NCBI RefSeq assembly: GCF_014648055.1
Contig: NZ_BMQJ01000018.1
Span: forward strand, 62,001-126,000
Length of the DNA stretch: 64,000 nt
From: Streptosporangium pseudovulgare
Lineage (GTDB): Bacteria > Actinomycetota > Actinomycetes > Streptosporangiales > Streptosporangiaceae
Direction of reading: 5' to 3'
Below, one piece after another: positions 8,456-16,410 of this stretch (its first letter is position 1; each line of letters opens with the position of its first letter). The notes under the pieces are model-generated. The model had not been told where the DNA came from, did no database searches, and saw nothing but the letters and a program-made list of their open reading frames with translations. Made by a program: the position numbers and the translations under genes.

Positions 8456-9304
8456 ATGCTCCTCATCACCGGTGCCACCGGCACTGTCGGCTCCGAACTC
8501 CTCGCCCTGCTCGCCAACCGGAACATCCCCGTCCGGGCCATGACCCGCAATCCCGCCAAGGCCGCGTTCCCCGCCGGCGTCGAGGTCGCCACCGGCGACT
8601 TCGACCGGCCCGACAGCCTCGACGCCGCCCTCGACGGCGTCGACAAGGTCTTCGTCCTGCCGCCCGGCTACGGCCCCGACGGTCCCGTCCAGGAACGCAA
8701 CCTGGCCGCCGCGGCGGCCAGGGCCGGGGTCTCCCATCTGGTCAAGCTGTCCACCAGTGGCGTCACCTTCGACGCCACCGACCCCATCAGCACCGGCCAT
8801 CGGCTCGGCGAACAGGTCATCATGGACTCCGGCCTGCCGTGGACGATGCTGCGCCCCGGCACCTTCATGGCCTACCTGTACGGCTACGCCCCGACCATCG
8901 CCGCCGAGCACACCATGTACGTCACCGAAGGCGACCCCGTCTCCGCGATGATCCACCCCCGCGACATCGCCGCCGTCGCCGCGCACGTCCTCACCACGCC
9001 CGGCCACGACGGCCAGGCCTACACCCTCACCGGCGGCCGAGCCCTCTCGCCCCGGGACCAGGCCGACATCATCGGCCGGATCCTCGGCCGGCCGATCAAG
9101 CTCATCGAACGCAGTCCAGCCGAAACCCAGGCGGAATTCGACCGCCTCGGCTGGTCGGGACCTCGTCTGGAGGCGCTGCTGGAGCTCAAGCGCCAATCGA
9201 CCGCCTGGGACTGGAAGATCTTCGACACCGTCGAAAGGCTCACCGGCGAGCCGCCGCTGACCCTCCAGGACTGGGTCCGTGAGAACATCCGCATCTTCCG
9301 GTAA
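8456..9304 (+). CDS. NmrA-type NAD(P)-binding oxidoreductase
   Basis: A 282-residue atypical short-chain dehydrogenase/NmrA-like protein: TGATGTVGSELLALL is the Rossmann GxxGxxG nucleotide motif at residues 5-19, followed by VRAMTRNP (preference for NADP is likely) and VKLSTSGVTF. The family includes quinone oxidoreductases and redox sensors. ATG 8456 has a GAGAAAGGA ribosome site; an unbroken frame from the upstream pump runs into it only because that pump is frameshifted. It lies 20 bp after the pump's true stop, so the two form an operon. Confidence 0.9.
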   Translation: MLLITGATGTVGSELLALLANRNIPVRAMTRNPAKAAFPAGVEVATGDFDRPDSLDAALDGVDKVFVLPPGYGPDGPVQERNLAAAAARAGVSHLVKLSTSGVTFDATDPISTGHRLGEQVIMDSGLPWTMLRPGTFMAYLYGYAPTIAAEHTMYVTEGDPVSAMIHPRDIAAVAAHVLTTPGHDGQAYTLTGGRALSPRDQADIIGRILGRPIKLIERSPAETQAEFDRLGWSGPRLEALLELKRQSTAWDWKIFDTVERLTGEPPLTLQDWVRENIRIFR

Positions 9305-9712
9305 CGGAATCGACCCGACGCAGGCCGTACTTCCAGTGATCCCGCCTCGGCCTCGGATCGGGCGCCACGAAACCGACCACCCGACAACCCACTCCCCCGC
9401 GCCCTTCCGAGCGTCAGAACGTCCAGGCCATGATCGCCTGCTCTCCCGGGCGGGCCGGTAGAACCACGCTTGGACAGACCCTCCCGGGCCGGCGGGCTCA
9501 TCGGTTGAGCAGGCCACCGCCTTCGTCAGCCGGTTCTCGGCGGTCGCGGTCCGCTCCCGGGGAGCGCGCGGCACGTCACGGGATTGCTGCGGGCATGGTG
9601 GAAGGTTGAGCCATCGTGCCTGTTCCCGTACGGCGTCAGGCCGGGTGGCCACACGGCGGCTGCCCGCCACGAAGGATGTGACGGGCAGCGGTCGTTCGCT
9701 GGGAGCCGGTCT
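9305..9712. other. Convergent intergenic region with a terminator-like hairpin
   Basis: No gene seen. Between the converging oxidoreductase and amidohydrolase genes a stem (gctgcccg 9659-9666, cgggcagc 9682-9689) lies 24 bp past the amidohydrolase stop and is its probable terminator on the minus strand. The rest is unremarkable GC-rich sequence. Confidence 0.45.
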
Positions 9713-10966
9713 CTACGAGGCCGAGAGTACGGTGCGGGTGCCGCGGCGCCACACGTCACGCAGGTTGAGGGTGTCGCCGATCGTGGTGGTGGGGTCGCCG
9801 TCCACGAGCAGCAGGTCGGCCCGAAGGCCCTCAGCGATGCGGCCACGGTCCTCCAGGCCGAAGCGGCGTGCCGGGGTGAGGGTCGCCGCGCGGAGGGCCT
9901 GGATCGGGGTCAGGCCGGCCCGGACGAGGTACTGGAGCTCCTGGTGGACGCTGGCGCCGTGGACCACGCCGCCCAGGAACGGCAGAGGCAGGGGCGCCGC
10001 GTCGGTGCCCGCCAGCAGGTCGACGCCGGCGTCGTGCAGGGCCTTGACCGAGGCCAGGACGTCGTCCAGTTCGCCCTGCGGGTAGCGGTTGTAGCTGCTG
10101 TTCAGGGTGTTCGTCCATGCCTCGTTCAGGCGTGAGCCGACGCGTGGGTCCTCGGTGAGGGATGAGCCGGTGATGCCCATCATGGAGGCGTTCAGGACGA
10201 CGCAGGGGACGACGAACGCGCCGGAGGCGGCGATGAGGTCGATGATCTCGTCGGTGTGCGGCCGGTCCATGAACAGGTGGGCGAAGCCGTCGATGCCGGC
10301 CTCGATCGCCATCCGTGTCGCGTCGATGGTCAGGGTGTGGGCGATGGTGAGCATCCCGTGCCGGTGGGCCTCGGCGACGCCGGCGGTCAGGGTTGCCTGG
10401 TCGAGCATGGGCAGACCGGGGTGGCCTTCGACGGTGCCGTCATCGACCATGAACTTGATGTAGTCCGAGCCCGCCGCGACGAGCCGGGGGATGAAAGCGA
10501 CCGCTTCTTCCGGCGTGGTGGAGAACGGCATCAGGGGCATCTCATGCGGGCCGGACCTACCACTTCGGTCGTCCGGTTCGCCGTGGCCTTCCGGGGTGAA
10601 ATCTTCGGGCATGAGTTCGCTGGGGTGGCCTCCCGGAGGAGTGATGCCGAACCCCGCGGAGCGGACATCGGCGAGGGAGTCGTTCTCCGTGATGTGCGCG
10701 CGGCCGGTCTTGGTGTTCATGCCCTGCATCTCCAGTTCGGTGGTGATCCCGAACCGCAGCGCCAGCGCGAGAGCCTCGTCGGAGGTGTGGACGTGGGCGT
10801 CGAACAGGCCGGGCAGCAGCGTCTTGCCCCGGGCGTCGACGACGTCCGCCCCGGCGGGCGGCTCACCTCCGACCGCGGCGATCCGCGTGCCGTCCAGCAC
10901 GACGGTGGTGTCCTCCCGCACGTGCTCACCGTCGAACACACGGCCGTTGATGATGGCTGTGATCAT
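9713..10966 (-). CDS. Amidohydrolase-family protein (imidazolonepropionase/prolidase-like)
   Basis: A 417-residue metal-dependent hydrolase with the composite-barrel layout: N-terminal beta-sandwich (IINGRVFDGEHVREDT, VVDARGKTLLPGLFDAHVH) with metal-ligand His58 and His60 in HVH, a Lys in YIKFMVDDG, His residues in EAHRHGMLTIAHTL, and the late Asp in LLAGTDAAP. ATG 10966 is used because GGAGAAGAGAGA precedes it; an earlier in-frame ATG at 11059 would lie in the operator. The substrate is not predictable. It is divergent from a MarR regulator across a 29-bp operator, so it is very likely that regulator's target. Confidence 0.9.
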   Translation of the reverse strand: MITAIINGRVFDGEHVREDTTVVLDGTRIAAVGGEPPAGADVVDARGKTLLPGLFDAHVHTSDEALALALRFGITTELEMQGMNTKTGRAHITENDSLADVRSAGFGITPPGGHPSELMPEDFTPEGHGEPDDRSGRSGPHEMPLMPFSTTPEEAVAFIPRLVAAGSDYIKFMVDDGTVEGHPGLPMLDQATLTAGVAEAHRHGMLTIAHTLTIDATRMAIEAGIDGFAHLFMDRPHTDEIIDLIAASGAFVVPCVVLNASMMGITGSSLTEDPRVGSRLNEAWTNTLNSSYNRYPQGELDDVLASVKALHDAGVDLLAGTDAAPLPLPFLGGVVHGASVHQELQYLVRAGLTPIQALRAATLTPARRFGLEDRGRIAEGLRADLLLVDGDPTTTIGDTLNLRDVWRRGTRTVLSAS

Positions 10967-11063
10967 GACTCTCTCTTCTCCGGGCAGGCACATCGCTTGG
11001 CTGGTGCCGAGTTCCCCCGCCGCGATCAGCATGTTAATGCAACCAGCAATCCTGTGCATTTAT

Positions 11064-11092
11064 GCATGTATCTGCAGTCTGCAGATACATGC
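11064..11092. promoter_or_regulatory. Probable MarR operator, 13-bp arms
   Basis: gcatgtatctgca (11064-11076) and tgcagatacatgc (11080-11092) are exact reverse complements separated by gtc. The site lies between the divergent amidohydrolase and MarR genes and ends 15 bp before the MarR start, fitting autorepression and control of both genes. Confidence 0.75.
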
Positions 11093-11106
11093 GATAGGCT
11101 GCGGGG

Positions 11107-11622
11107 GTGACCAACGCGGACCCCGCCTCCATGCCGGAGGGGCAGGCCCTTCTCGACGCCGTCGGCACGGCCTTCGCCCGGCTGAGGCCGCGCACAAGGC
11201 AGGCCCCGGTCGATCCCCCGGCGAGCCCCAAGAACCTCAAGCGCAACCTGGTCCTCAACCTCGTCGACGAGGCGAGGGCGACGGGCACGGAGATGACGGT
11301 CGGCGGGCTTGCCGCCCACCTCCTGGTGGACCCGTCGGTGGCCAGCCGCATGGTGAGCGACTGCATCTCCCACGGTTACCTGGTCCGTGCGGCCTCGCAG
11401 CAGGACGGGCGCCGTACCGTGCTCCACCTCACCGAGGAAGGCGCCGCCCTCCTCGATCGTTTCCGCCGCCAGCAGCGGCAGGCATTCGAATACATCACCC
11501 GTGACTGGCCCGACGCCGAACGGCTCGAGTTCGCCCGTCTCCTCCTCAAGTACGCGGACTCCACCGCCCGGCTGCCCGCGCCGGGCGCCGTCGACGGACC
11601 TCCCCTGCCGCCGGTCACGTAG
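11107..11622 (+). CDS. MarR-family transcriptional regulator
   Basis: A 171-residue winged-helix regulator. The DNA-binding part (about 55-125) includes LVDEARATGTEMTVGGLAAH, VDPSVASRMVSDCISHGYLV as recognition helix, and the wing QDGRRTVLHLTEEGAALL. A longer than usual N-terminal leader precedes it. Start GTG 11107 has no clear ribosome site and transcription may start very near it. It should repress the divergent amidohydrolase gene through the palindrome at 11064; the ligand is probably a substrate or related compound of that enzyme (inference). Confidence 0.88.
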   Translation: MTNADPASMPEGQALLDAVGTAFARLRPRTRQAPVDPPASPKNLKRNLVLNLVDEARATGTEMTVGGLAAHLLVDPSVASRMVSDCISHGYLVRAASQQDGRRTVLHLTEEGAALLDRFRRQQRQAFEYITRDWPDAERLEFARLLLKYADSTARLPAPGAVDGPPLPPVT

Positions 11623-11625
11623 GGC

Positions 11626-12236
11626 CGCCGACTGGATCTTCATCCCCGGCCCCGCCACCGACGGCACTCACCCGTACGGCATTACGCCGGCAAGCAGGCG
11701 TTCACCCACTACGACTTCCCGCAGTACCGCGACCCCGACCGCGACGTCGTCTACGTCAGCGTCTACGTCGGCGTCGTCCCGTCCGGCGACGGCACGCTCA
11801 CCACCAACGGCCGGCTGGGGGACATCGTCGGCGGGCAGGGCCTGGCCTTCAACAAGAGGATCGACGAGACGACGACCCCTGTGATCGACGTCTTCGGCCA
11901 CCCCGCCGGCCCCCACCCCGACGGGACCCGGCCCTACACCGGCCAGAGCCTCGAACACTCCACCGGGCAGGTGTCCACGACGAACCTGTCCAGCCCGTCC
12001 GCCGACCAGCTGGTCGGCGTCGAGTCCCCATTCACCGGCGAGGGCTCACCCGGCTCCCCCTGGCTGCAGGGCTACGAGGACGAGCACGGCCTCGGCCACC
12101 TTGACGGCGTCACGGCCGGGGTCTCGACACCGACGGCGACGGCCGCGACGACACGGGGATCTCCCCGTACTTCGACACCCCGCCGGCCGCCGTCCACCGC
12201 GCCGCGGCCGCCGACTGGACCGGCCGCCTCACCTGA
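11626..12236 (+). pseudogene. Secreted trypsin-like serine protease homologue, C-terminal fossil
   Basis: No start codon and at least two frame changes. An open middle part reads QAFTHYDFPQYRDPDRDVVY, VSVYVGVVPSGDGTLTTNGR, then VIDVFGHPAGPHPDGTRPYT and SPFTGEGSPGSPWLQGYEDE. In the last piece the G-S-P motif resembles the GDSG/GxSGSPW active-site loop of extracellular S1-type peptidases, with the serine in GSPW. A different frame supplies the last residues, DTGISPYFDTPPAAVHRAAA, ending at TGA 12234. The signal peptide and His/Asp region are missing. The exact peptidase family is uncertain. Confidence 0.55.
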
Positions 12237-12259
12237 GGCGTCCGTCAGGAGCCCGCCTT

Positions 12260-12278
12260 CCGGAAGCCCGGCTTCCGG
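12260..12278. terminator. Hairpin between convergent units
   Basis: ccggaagcc (12260-12268) and ggcttccgg (12270-12278) are perfect 9-bp arms with one base between. It lies 98 bp beyond the stop of the converging CcdA-like gene and just after the dead protease. A very short loop and no T-run make the terminator role uncertain. Confidence 0.4.
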
Positions 12279-12375
12279 GAGGCGGCTCAGCCGTGAAGGC
12301 GGTGCGCTCGCTCTCCGGACGGCCCACCGCTCGGGGTCGTGCACAGGTGAGGCGTCTGCCGAGGATGATGCGGCG

Positions 12376-13251
12376 CTATGGCTGCCCGGTGCGCTGCGGC
12401 GGGGTGGCGGGTGAATCCGCGGCGGGGCGCCGGTCGCGGCGCTGGGAGCGGTGGCGGCGTAGCAGCCGGAAAGCGCCGGTGAGCGCGATGAGCACGGCGG
12501 CGGCGGTGACGACGGCGACGTTGGAGATGTCGGCGCCGAGCCGGGCGATGCCGGTTTCGAGGGCGTATTGGGTGCCGATGGGCAGCAGCCCGGTCGCTTC
12601 GGGATCGCGTGCGGTGATGAGCAGGAGCGTGCCGAGTACGAGTGACAGCGTCCCGGAGATGATGGCGTGCCAGCTGTTCGTCCAGCGGCCCAGGTGGAAC
12701 ATGCGATGCCGGAGCCAGGTCCGCAGGCGGCCGGACCAGCGTTTCCAGGCCAGGGCGAGCAGCAGCAGCGGCAGCGCCATCCCGGCGGCGTAGATGGCCA
12801 GCAGGACGGCCCCGTAGACGGGGTTGGCGCCGGCTGCCGCGATCATGAGCACGGATCCGAGGATGGGGCCGGTGCACACGCCGGCGACGCCGTAGGCGGT
12901 GCCGAGCAGGAACACCGTCCACGCGGTGCCGGGCTCGCGCCGCCCCGTGCGGCCGAACGCGGGCAGAGGCACGCCGAGCACCTGGACGAGGCCGAAGACG
13001 ATCACCACGATGGCGACGACGGTGAGCAGGGTGGTGCGTTGCTGGGACAGGAACGCACCCGCGGTCGCGGCGAACACGCCGAGCGGCACGAGCGTGGTGA
13101 CGAGCCCGAGGTAGAACACGCCGGTGCGGGCCACCAGGAGCGCGGGCCGGGAGAAGGCGTAGGCGAAGAACGCCGGCAACAGCATGGCCGAGCACGGTGA
13201 CAGCAGGCTCAGCAGGCCGCCGAGGAACGCGCCGAGGTAGCCGATGTCCAT
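12376..13251 (-). CDS. ccdA: CcdA/DsbD-type membrane thiol-redox transporter
   Basis: A 291-residue integral membrane protein that passes electrons from cytoplasmic thioredoxin across the membrane to extracytoplasmic thiol proteins. About seven hydrophobic segments are visible. The two redox cysteines are in SLLSPCSAMLLPAF (first helix) and GVAGVCTGPILGSVL (helix 4), both beside prolines or glycines as in CcdA. The C-terminal tail is Arg-rich and cytosolic. It follows the DsbA-like gene after a single base, so the two are co-transcribed and probably form a reductant-supply and extracellular thiol-protein pair. Confidence 0.88.
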   Translation of the reverse strand: MDIGYLGAFLGGLLSLLSPCSAMLLPAFFAYAFSRPALLVARTGVFYLGLVTTLVPLGVFAATAGAFLSQQRTTLLTVVAIVVIVFGLVQVLGVPLPAFGRTGRREPGTAWTVFLLGTAYGVAGVCTGPILGSVLMIAAAGANPVYGAVLLAIYAAGMALPLLLLALAWKRWSGRLRTWLRHRMFHLGRWTNSWHAIISGTLSLVLGTLLLITARDPEATGLLPIGTQYALETGIARLGADISNVAVVTAAAVLIALTGAFRLLRRHRSQRRDRRPAADSPATPPQRTGQP

Positions 13252-13252
13252 C

Positions 13253-14032
13253 TCAGCCCTTCCCGGCCTCGGCCAGCTGGGCGTCGATGAGCCGGCGGAA
13301 CACCTCGATCGGTTGCGCGCCGTTGACGATTTCCTCCCCGAGCACGAACGTGGGGGTGCCGCTCACACCGAGCGCGGCGGAGGTCTGCGCCTCCTTCTGC
13401 ACGAACTGCGCGACGGCGGGGTCGTCGAGGGCCTTGGTGAACGCGGGCACGTCCAGCTTGTCGATGGAGGCGGCGATGTCGATGAGCTCCTTGCGGCTCC
13501 AGTCGGAGCCGCCGGCGAAGGTGCGCGCATACAGGGCCTCGTAGTACTGCCAGAACAGGTTCTGGCGGGCGGCCGCGCGGGCGGCGATCGCGGTGTCGAC
13601 CGAGTGCTGGCTGAGCACGGGTGCGTCGCGCCATTCGATGCGGAGTTTGCCCTGCTCGACGTACTGCGACAGGAGGGCGGGCAGGGCCTGCTCGGCGAAG
13701 GCGGCGCAGTATTTGCAGGTGAAGTCGGCGTATTCGATGAGCACGACGGGTGCGTCCACCGGGCCGATGGCGGCGGGGTCGCCGGGGTCGCGCCGTACCA
13801 GTTGCGCCAGTGGGCTCTTACCTGTTGTCGTGGTGGGGGTGGCGGCCGGTGCCGCGGCGCCGGTGTGCGGCGGGGACACGGTTCGCTGCGACGTCTGTGC
13901 CAGGATCCCGACCACGGCGATGACGAGTATCCCGATCGCCACGGTGATCAGCCGCGCGGTGCGTGAGCGGCTCTGCTCGGTGCCGGTCCGGGGCTTCGCC
14001 GTACCGGAGGTCGACGTGGTGCGCTCGCTCAC
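13253..14032 (-). CDS. Membrane-anchored DsbA-like thioredoxin-fold protein
   Basis: A 259-residue protein with a cytosolic N-terminus, one membrane anchor at about residues 28-45 (LITVAIGILVIAVVGIL), a Pro/Thr linker and a DsbA-type thioredoxin domain outside the cell. The active site is C106-K-Y-C109 in DFTCKYCAAF and the cis-Pro loop is SGTPTFV, as in BdbD/DsbA-like thiol oxidoreductases. Start GTG 14032 overlaps the upstream stop as GTGA; a longer in-frame start at 14122 would run through the upstream gene. CcdA follows directly, so the protein is likely kept reduced or recycled through it. Confidence 0.9.
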   Translation of the reverse strand: MSERTTSTSGTAKPRTGTEQSRSRTARLITVAIGILVIAVVGILAQTSQRTVSPPHTGAAAPAATPTTTTGKSPLAQLVRRDPGDPAAIGPVDAPVVLIEYADFTCKYCAAFAEQALPALLSQYVEQGKLRIEWRDAPVLSQHSVDTAIAARAAARQNLFWQYYEALYARTFAGGSDWSRKELIDIAASIDKLDVPAFTKALDDPAVAQFVQKEAQTSAALGVSGTPTFVLGEEIVNGAQPIEVFRRLIDAQLAEAGKG

Positions 14033-14211
14033 GTGAGGACCTCCACGAGGCCGGCCTCTGCGGTGTGCCCGGCGGCTGTCCGTTGCGGGATCCGGGCCGT
14101 GGCCCGGGATGGGGCCGGCCATGCCACCTCGATGTCCACCGGCATGGGCTCGCCGGCGTCCAGCACCTCCTGCCGGATGGTCGGGTCGGTCACGTCTCGC
14201 ATGTGAGGCAT
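14029..14211 (-). CDS. Small protein of unknown function, first gene of the dsbA-ccdA operon
   Basis: A 60-codon gene whose TGA overlaps the GTG of the DsbA-like gene (GTGA), which supports translation coupling. The product starts MPHMRDVTDPTIRQEVLDAG and contains VDIEVAWPAP; it has no cysteine, signal peptide or membrane segment, so a redox role is not obvious. Alternative starts are ATG 14202 or a longer frame from 14340. I do not recognise the family. Operon position is the only functional hint. Confidence 0.5.
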   Translation of the reverse strand: MPHMRDVTDPTIRQEVLDAGEPMPVDIEVAWPAPSRATARIPQRTAAGHTAEAGLVEVLT

Positions 14212-14385
14212 AGGTGTGCTTTCAAAAGGTCCGTAGTGGGGCGGGAACACCGGACGAGCCGACGGCTCGACCGGCGGCGTCGGGCGTGAGCGCCGGGGAC
14301 GCGGTGCGGCTCGCGGCCTGGCTGGATCGGCGCTGCTCACGAAGCCGCTCGGGGCCAGACGCTCATGACCGGCGCGTAGGTGTGA

Positions 14386-14625
14386 TCATACGTTCCAACC
14401 GCAGACGACCAGGTATCCGTCGACGGTGGTGAGCCGATCGGAGGTCGGGGCGTCGGGCAGGGCATGGCCGAGGTCGCGGTTACGGACCTCGCCGATGGGG
14501 CTGAAGTTCCGCTCCGGGCGCCAGTGCAGTTCCTCGGCCGTCAGGTCGCGCCAGAGCTCGTCGGTGTAGGCACGGGCGCGGTCGTACTCCGCCAGCAGGT
14601 GCGGGACCTCATACATTGCGGTCAC
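14386..14625 (-). pseudogene. DinB/DUF664-like protein, internally deleted
   Basis: The first 45 residues (YEVPHLLAEYDRARAYTDEL, WRDLTAEELHWRPERNFSPI) are the opening helix of the DinB-like four-helix bundle found in mycothiol-dependent enzymes and in the N-terminal domain of EgtB-like proteins. The expected HxxH metal-binding part is absent and the frame jumps to an unrelated 30-residue tail. Total 79 residues against about 160 or more normally. It lies downstream of the truncated MFS gene; one deletion may have damaged both. Confidence 0.55.
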
Positions 14626-14646
14626 ATCCGATCGTCGTGCGGGCGG

Positions 14647-15867
14647 TCACGAGGACGCCGGTCTCGGGGCAGGGGTACGGCGGGCGGGCAGGACGCCCCG
14701 CGCCGGGCCGAACAGGTTCGACAGCGCGTCGACCCCGCCTTGGGACGAGGCGCGGGTCTCGGCGGAGACGACGGCGCCGAACAGCGCGGACCCGGCGACG
14801 TTGACGAAGGACCAGCCGATGCCCAGCAGGATCAGTGACGTGATGATCCAGCCGATGCCGTCGGGTTTCACGGCGCCGATCACGAGCGAGACGGCGAGGA
14901 CGCCGAGCCCGGCGCTGATCGCCGGCCGGTGACCGTAGCGGTCGGCGATCAGGCCGACGAGCGGGGCCGGGGCGTACATGCCGACGATGTGCAGGCTGAT
15001 CGTGATGCCGACGATGGTGATCGAGCCGCCGTGGTGGGTGAGGTGGACCGGAGTCATGGTCATGACCGCGACCATCACCACCTGGGCGGTGAGAATCGCG
15101 ATCACCGCCACCCGGGCCCGCTGGTTGACGCCCAGTTCGGCGAGCACCTGCCGGATACGGCTCGGCTGTTTGCCGGCAGGAGCCCCGGGTGATGCCGGCG
15201 CGGTCTGCCCGAGGAACAGCAGGGGGTCGGGACGCAGCCACACCCACACGATCAGCCCGGCGATGGCCAGGCAGACTGCGGCGATGAGGAAGGCGCCGGC
15301 GTACACGGTCAGGCCGGTGGCGGCGCCGATGATCTCGCCGGGCACGCCGAGGTTCGGGCCGAGCACGGAGCCGAGGGTGCCCACCCAGACCACCAGGGCC
15401 AGCGAGCGGGCCCTGTGGTGCGGCCGCGCGAGGTCGGTGGCGGCGAACCGCGACTGCAGGCTCACCGCCAGGCCGACGCCGATCAGCAGCAGGCCGGCGA
15501 ACAGCGGCACGATCAGGCCCCACTGCGCCGCGGCGACCAGCACCGCGCCGCCGGCGGCGGCCGTCCACCAGCCGCCGGCGAGGGCGACGCGGCGTCCACG
15601 GCGTGCGGCCAGCGTGCCCAGCGGCAGGCCGAGCAGCGCCGCGCCGAGCGTGCTCGCGGTACGGGCCAGGCCCGCCCAGGCTTCGTTGTCGGTGACCGCT
15701 CCGGCCAGCAGGATCCCGATCGAGGGTGCGACACCCACCCCCACGGTGCCGACGATCTGCGCGAAGACCAGCACGATCATCGTGCGCCGCTGGACGGCGT
15801 CGATGGCCGGCCTGTCCGGGGTGAGAGGGACGGGGGCGGTGCTGATGAGGTGTTCGGGCTCAGGCAC
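14647..15867 (-). CDS. MFS transporter, C-terminus truncated
   Basis: About 406 residues from GTG 15867 (preferred over an upstream in-frame ATG at 15933, whose leader is not typical of MFS). Eleven or so membrane segments are visible, with the MFS motif LPLGTLAARRGRR between helices 2 and 3 and a central loop around residues 190-230. The last helix is missing: after ASSQGGVDALSNLFG the chain ends in ARGVLPARRTPAPRPASS. The 3' end therefore looks deleted, next to the deleted DinB gene. Substrate unknown; it resembles drug-efflux sugar-porter-like MFS proteins only generally. Confidence 0.7.
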   Translation of the reverse strand: MPEPEHLISTAPVPLTPDRPAIDAVQRRTMIVLVFAQIVGTVGVGVAPSIGILLAGAVTDNEAWAGLARTASTLGAALLGLPLGTLAARRGRRVALAGGWWTAAAGGAVLVAAAQWGLIVPLFAGLLLIGVGLAVSLQSRFAATDLARPHHRARSLALVVWVGTLGSVLGPNLGVPGEIIGAATGLTVYAGAFLIAAVCLAIAGLIVWVWLRPDPLLFLGQTAPASPGAPAGKQPSRIRQVLAELGVNQRARVAVIAILTAQVVMVAVMTMTPVHLTHHGGSITIVGITISLHIVGMYAPAPLVGLIADRYGHRPAISAGLGVLAVSLVIGAVKPDGIGWIITSLILLGIGWSFVNVAGSALFGAVVSAETRASSQGGVDALSNLFGPARGVLPARRTPAPRPASS

Positions 15868-16014
15868 GAGAGTCCTTGTCTGCGCGAGGCGGCCGCGGCC
15901 GGTGTGTCCGATGAGCACGTCGCCGGCGTACATGGTTCCTGGTCAGGCTGCGTGCCCGGTGAGGGGTGACGGCGGCCGCGTGATCGGACATCACCACCGT
16001 TGACGGCGGAAGCG

Positions 16015-16296
16015 TCAGGCGGTCTCGTAGATGCGCACGTCCGGAGCCGCGTTCAGGTAGGGCTGCAGAGCGGTGACGACGTCCTGGGTGAACAGCTCGG
16101 TGGACAGGTACGCCCGCGCGTCCGCGACGGTGGCGAAGCCGTGCAGAACCTGCACGTCCTCCTCGCGTACCAGCAGTTCCTTGCTCCTGGCGCCCGCGAC
16201 CGTGTCCAGGAACGGCTGCTTGTAGCGCTGGTAGACGCCCGCCGCGGCGGCACGGTCAGCCGCGTCGACGTCCAGGGTGATCTGAAGGTAGGCCAT
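16015..16296 (-). CDS. Small dimeric alpha/beta-barrel protein (antibiotic-monooxygenase-like)
   Basis: A 93-residue protein that fits the ABM/EthD-like ferredoxin-fold group by size and layout: strand MAYLQITLDVDA, helix AAGVYQRYKQPFLDTVAGAR, strands SKELLVREEDVQVLHGF, helix TVADARAYLSTELF. These proteins usually dimerise and act on aromatic or heme-like substrates, or have no known activity. It sits 114 bp downstream of the FAD monooxygenase gene on the same strand, with a hairpin between, so co-transcription is possible but not certain. Family assignment is from fold pattern only. Confidence 0.6.
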   Translation of the reverse strand: MAYLQITLDVDAADRAAAAGVYQRYKQPFLDTVAGARSKELLVREEDVQVLHGFATVADARAYLSTELFTQDVVTALQPYLNAAPDVRIYETA

Positions 16297-16323
16297 GGTC
16301 TCCTCGTTTCGGCTTCGAGTGCG

Positions 16324-16342
16324 ATGGCCACAGCGTGGCCAT
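16324..16342. terminator. Hairpin between monooxygenase and small ABM-like gene
   Basis: atggccac (16324-16331) and gtggccat (16335-16342) are exact reverse complements with a 3-nt loop. It lies 69 bp after the FAD-monooxygenase stop and 28 bp before the next start on the minus strand; it may be a weak terminator or an operator. Confidence 0.4.
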
Positions 16343-16410
16343 GAATGACGAGCGGGCGGCGCACGCGGCGACGCGGACGGCCCGGCGCGGCCGGTGGCTG
16401 ACTTTGACGC

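Noticed and set aside
7037..9304. A single 755-residue MFS-NmrA fusion protein
   Set aside because: The join region is Arg/Pro nonsense, the correct MFS end is in the next frame with its own stop, and the NmrA part has its own ribosome site.
8330..9670. 446-codon minus-strand frame over the NmrA gene
   Set aside because: Shadow frame; the NmrA gene has a proper Rossmann motif and ribosome site.
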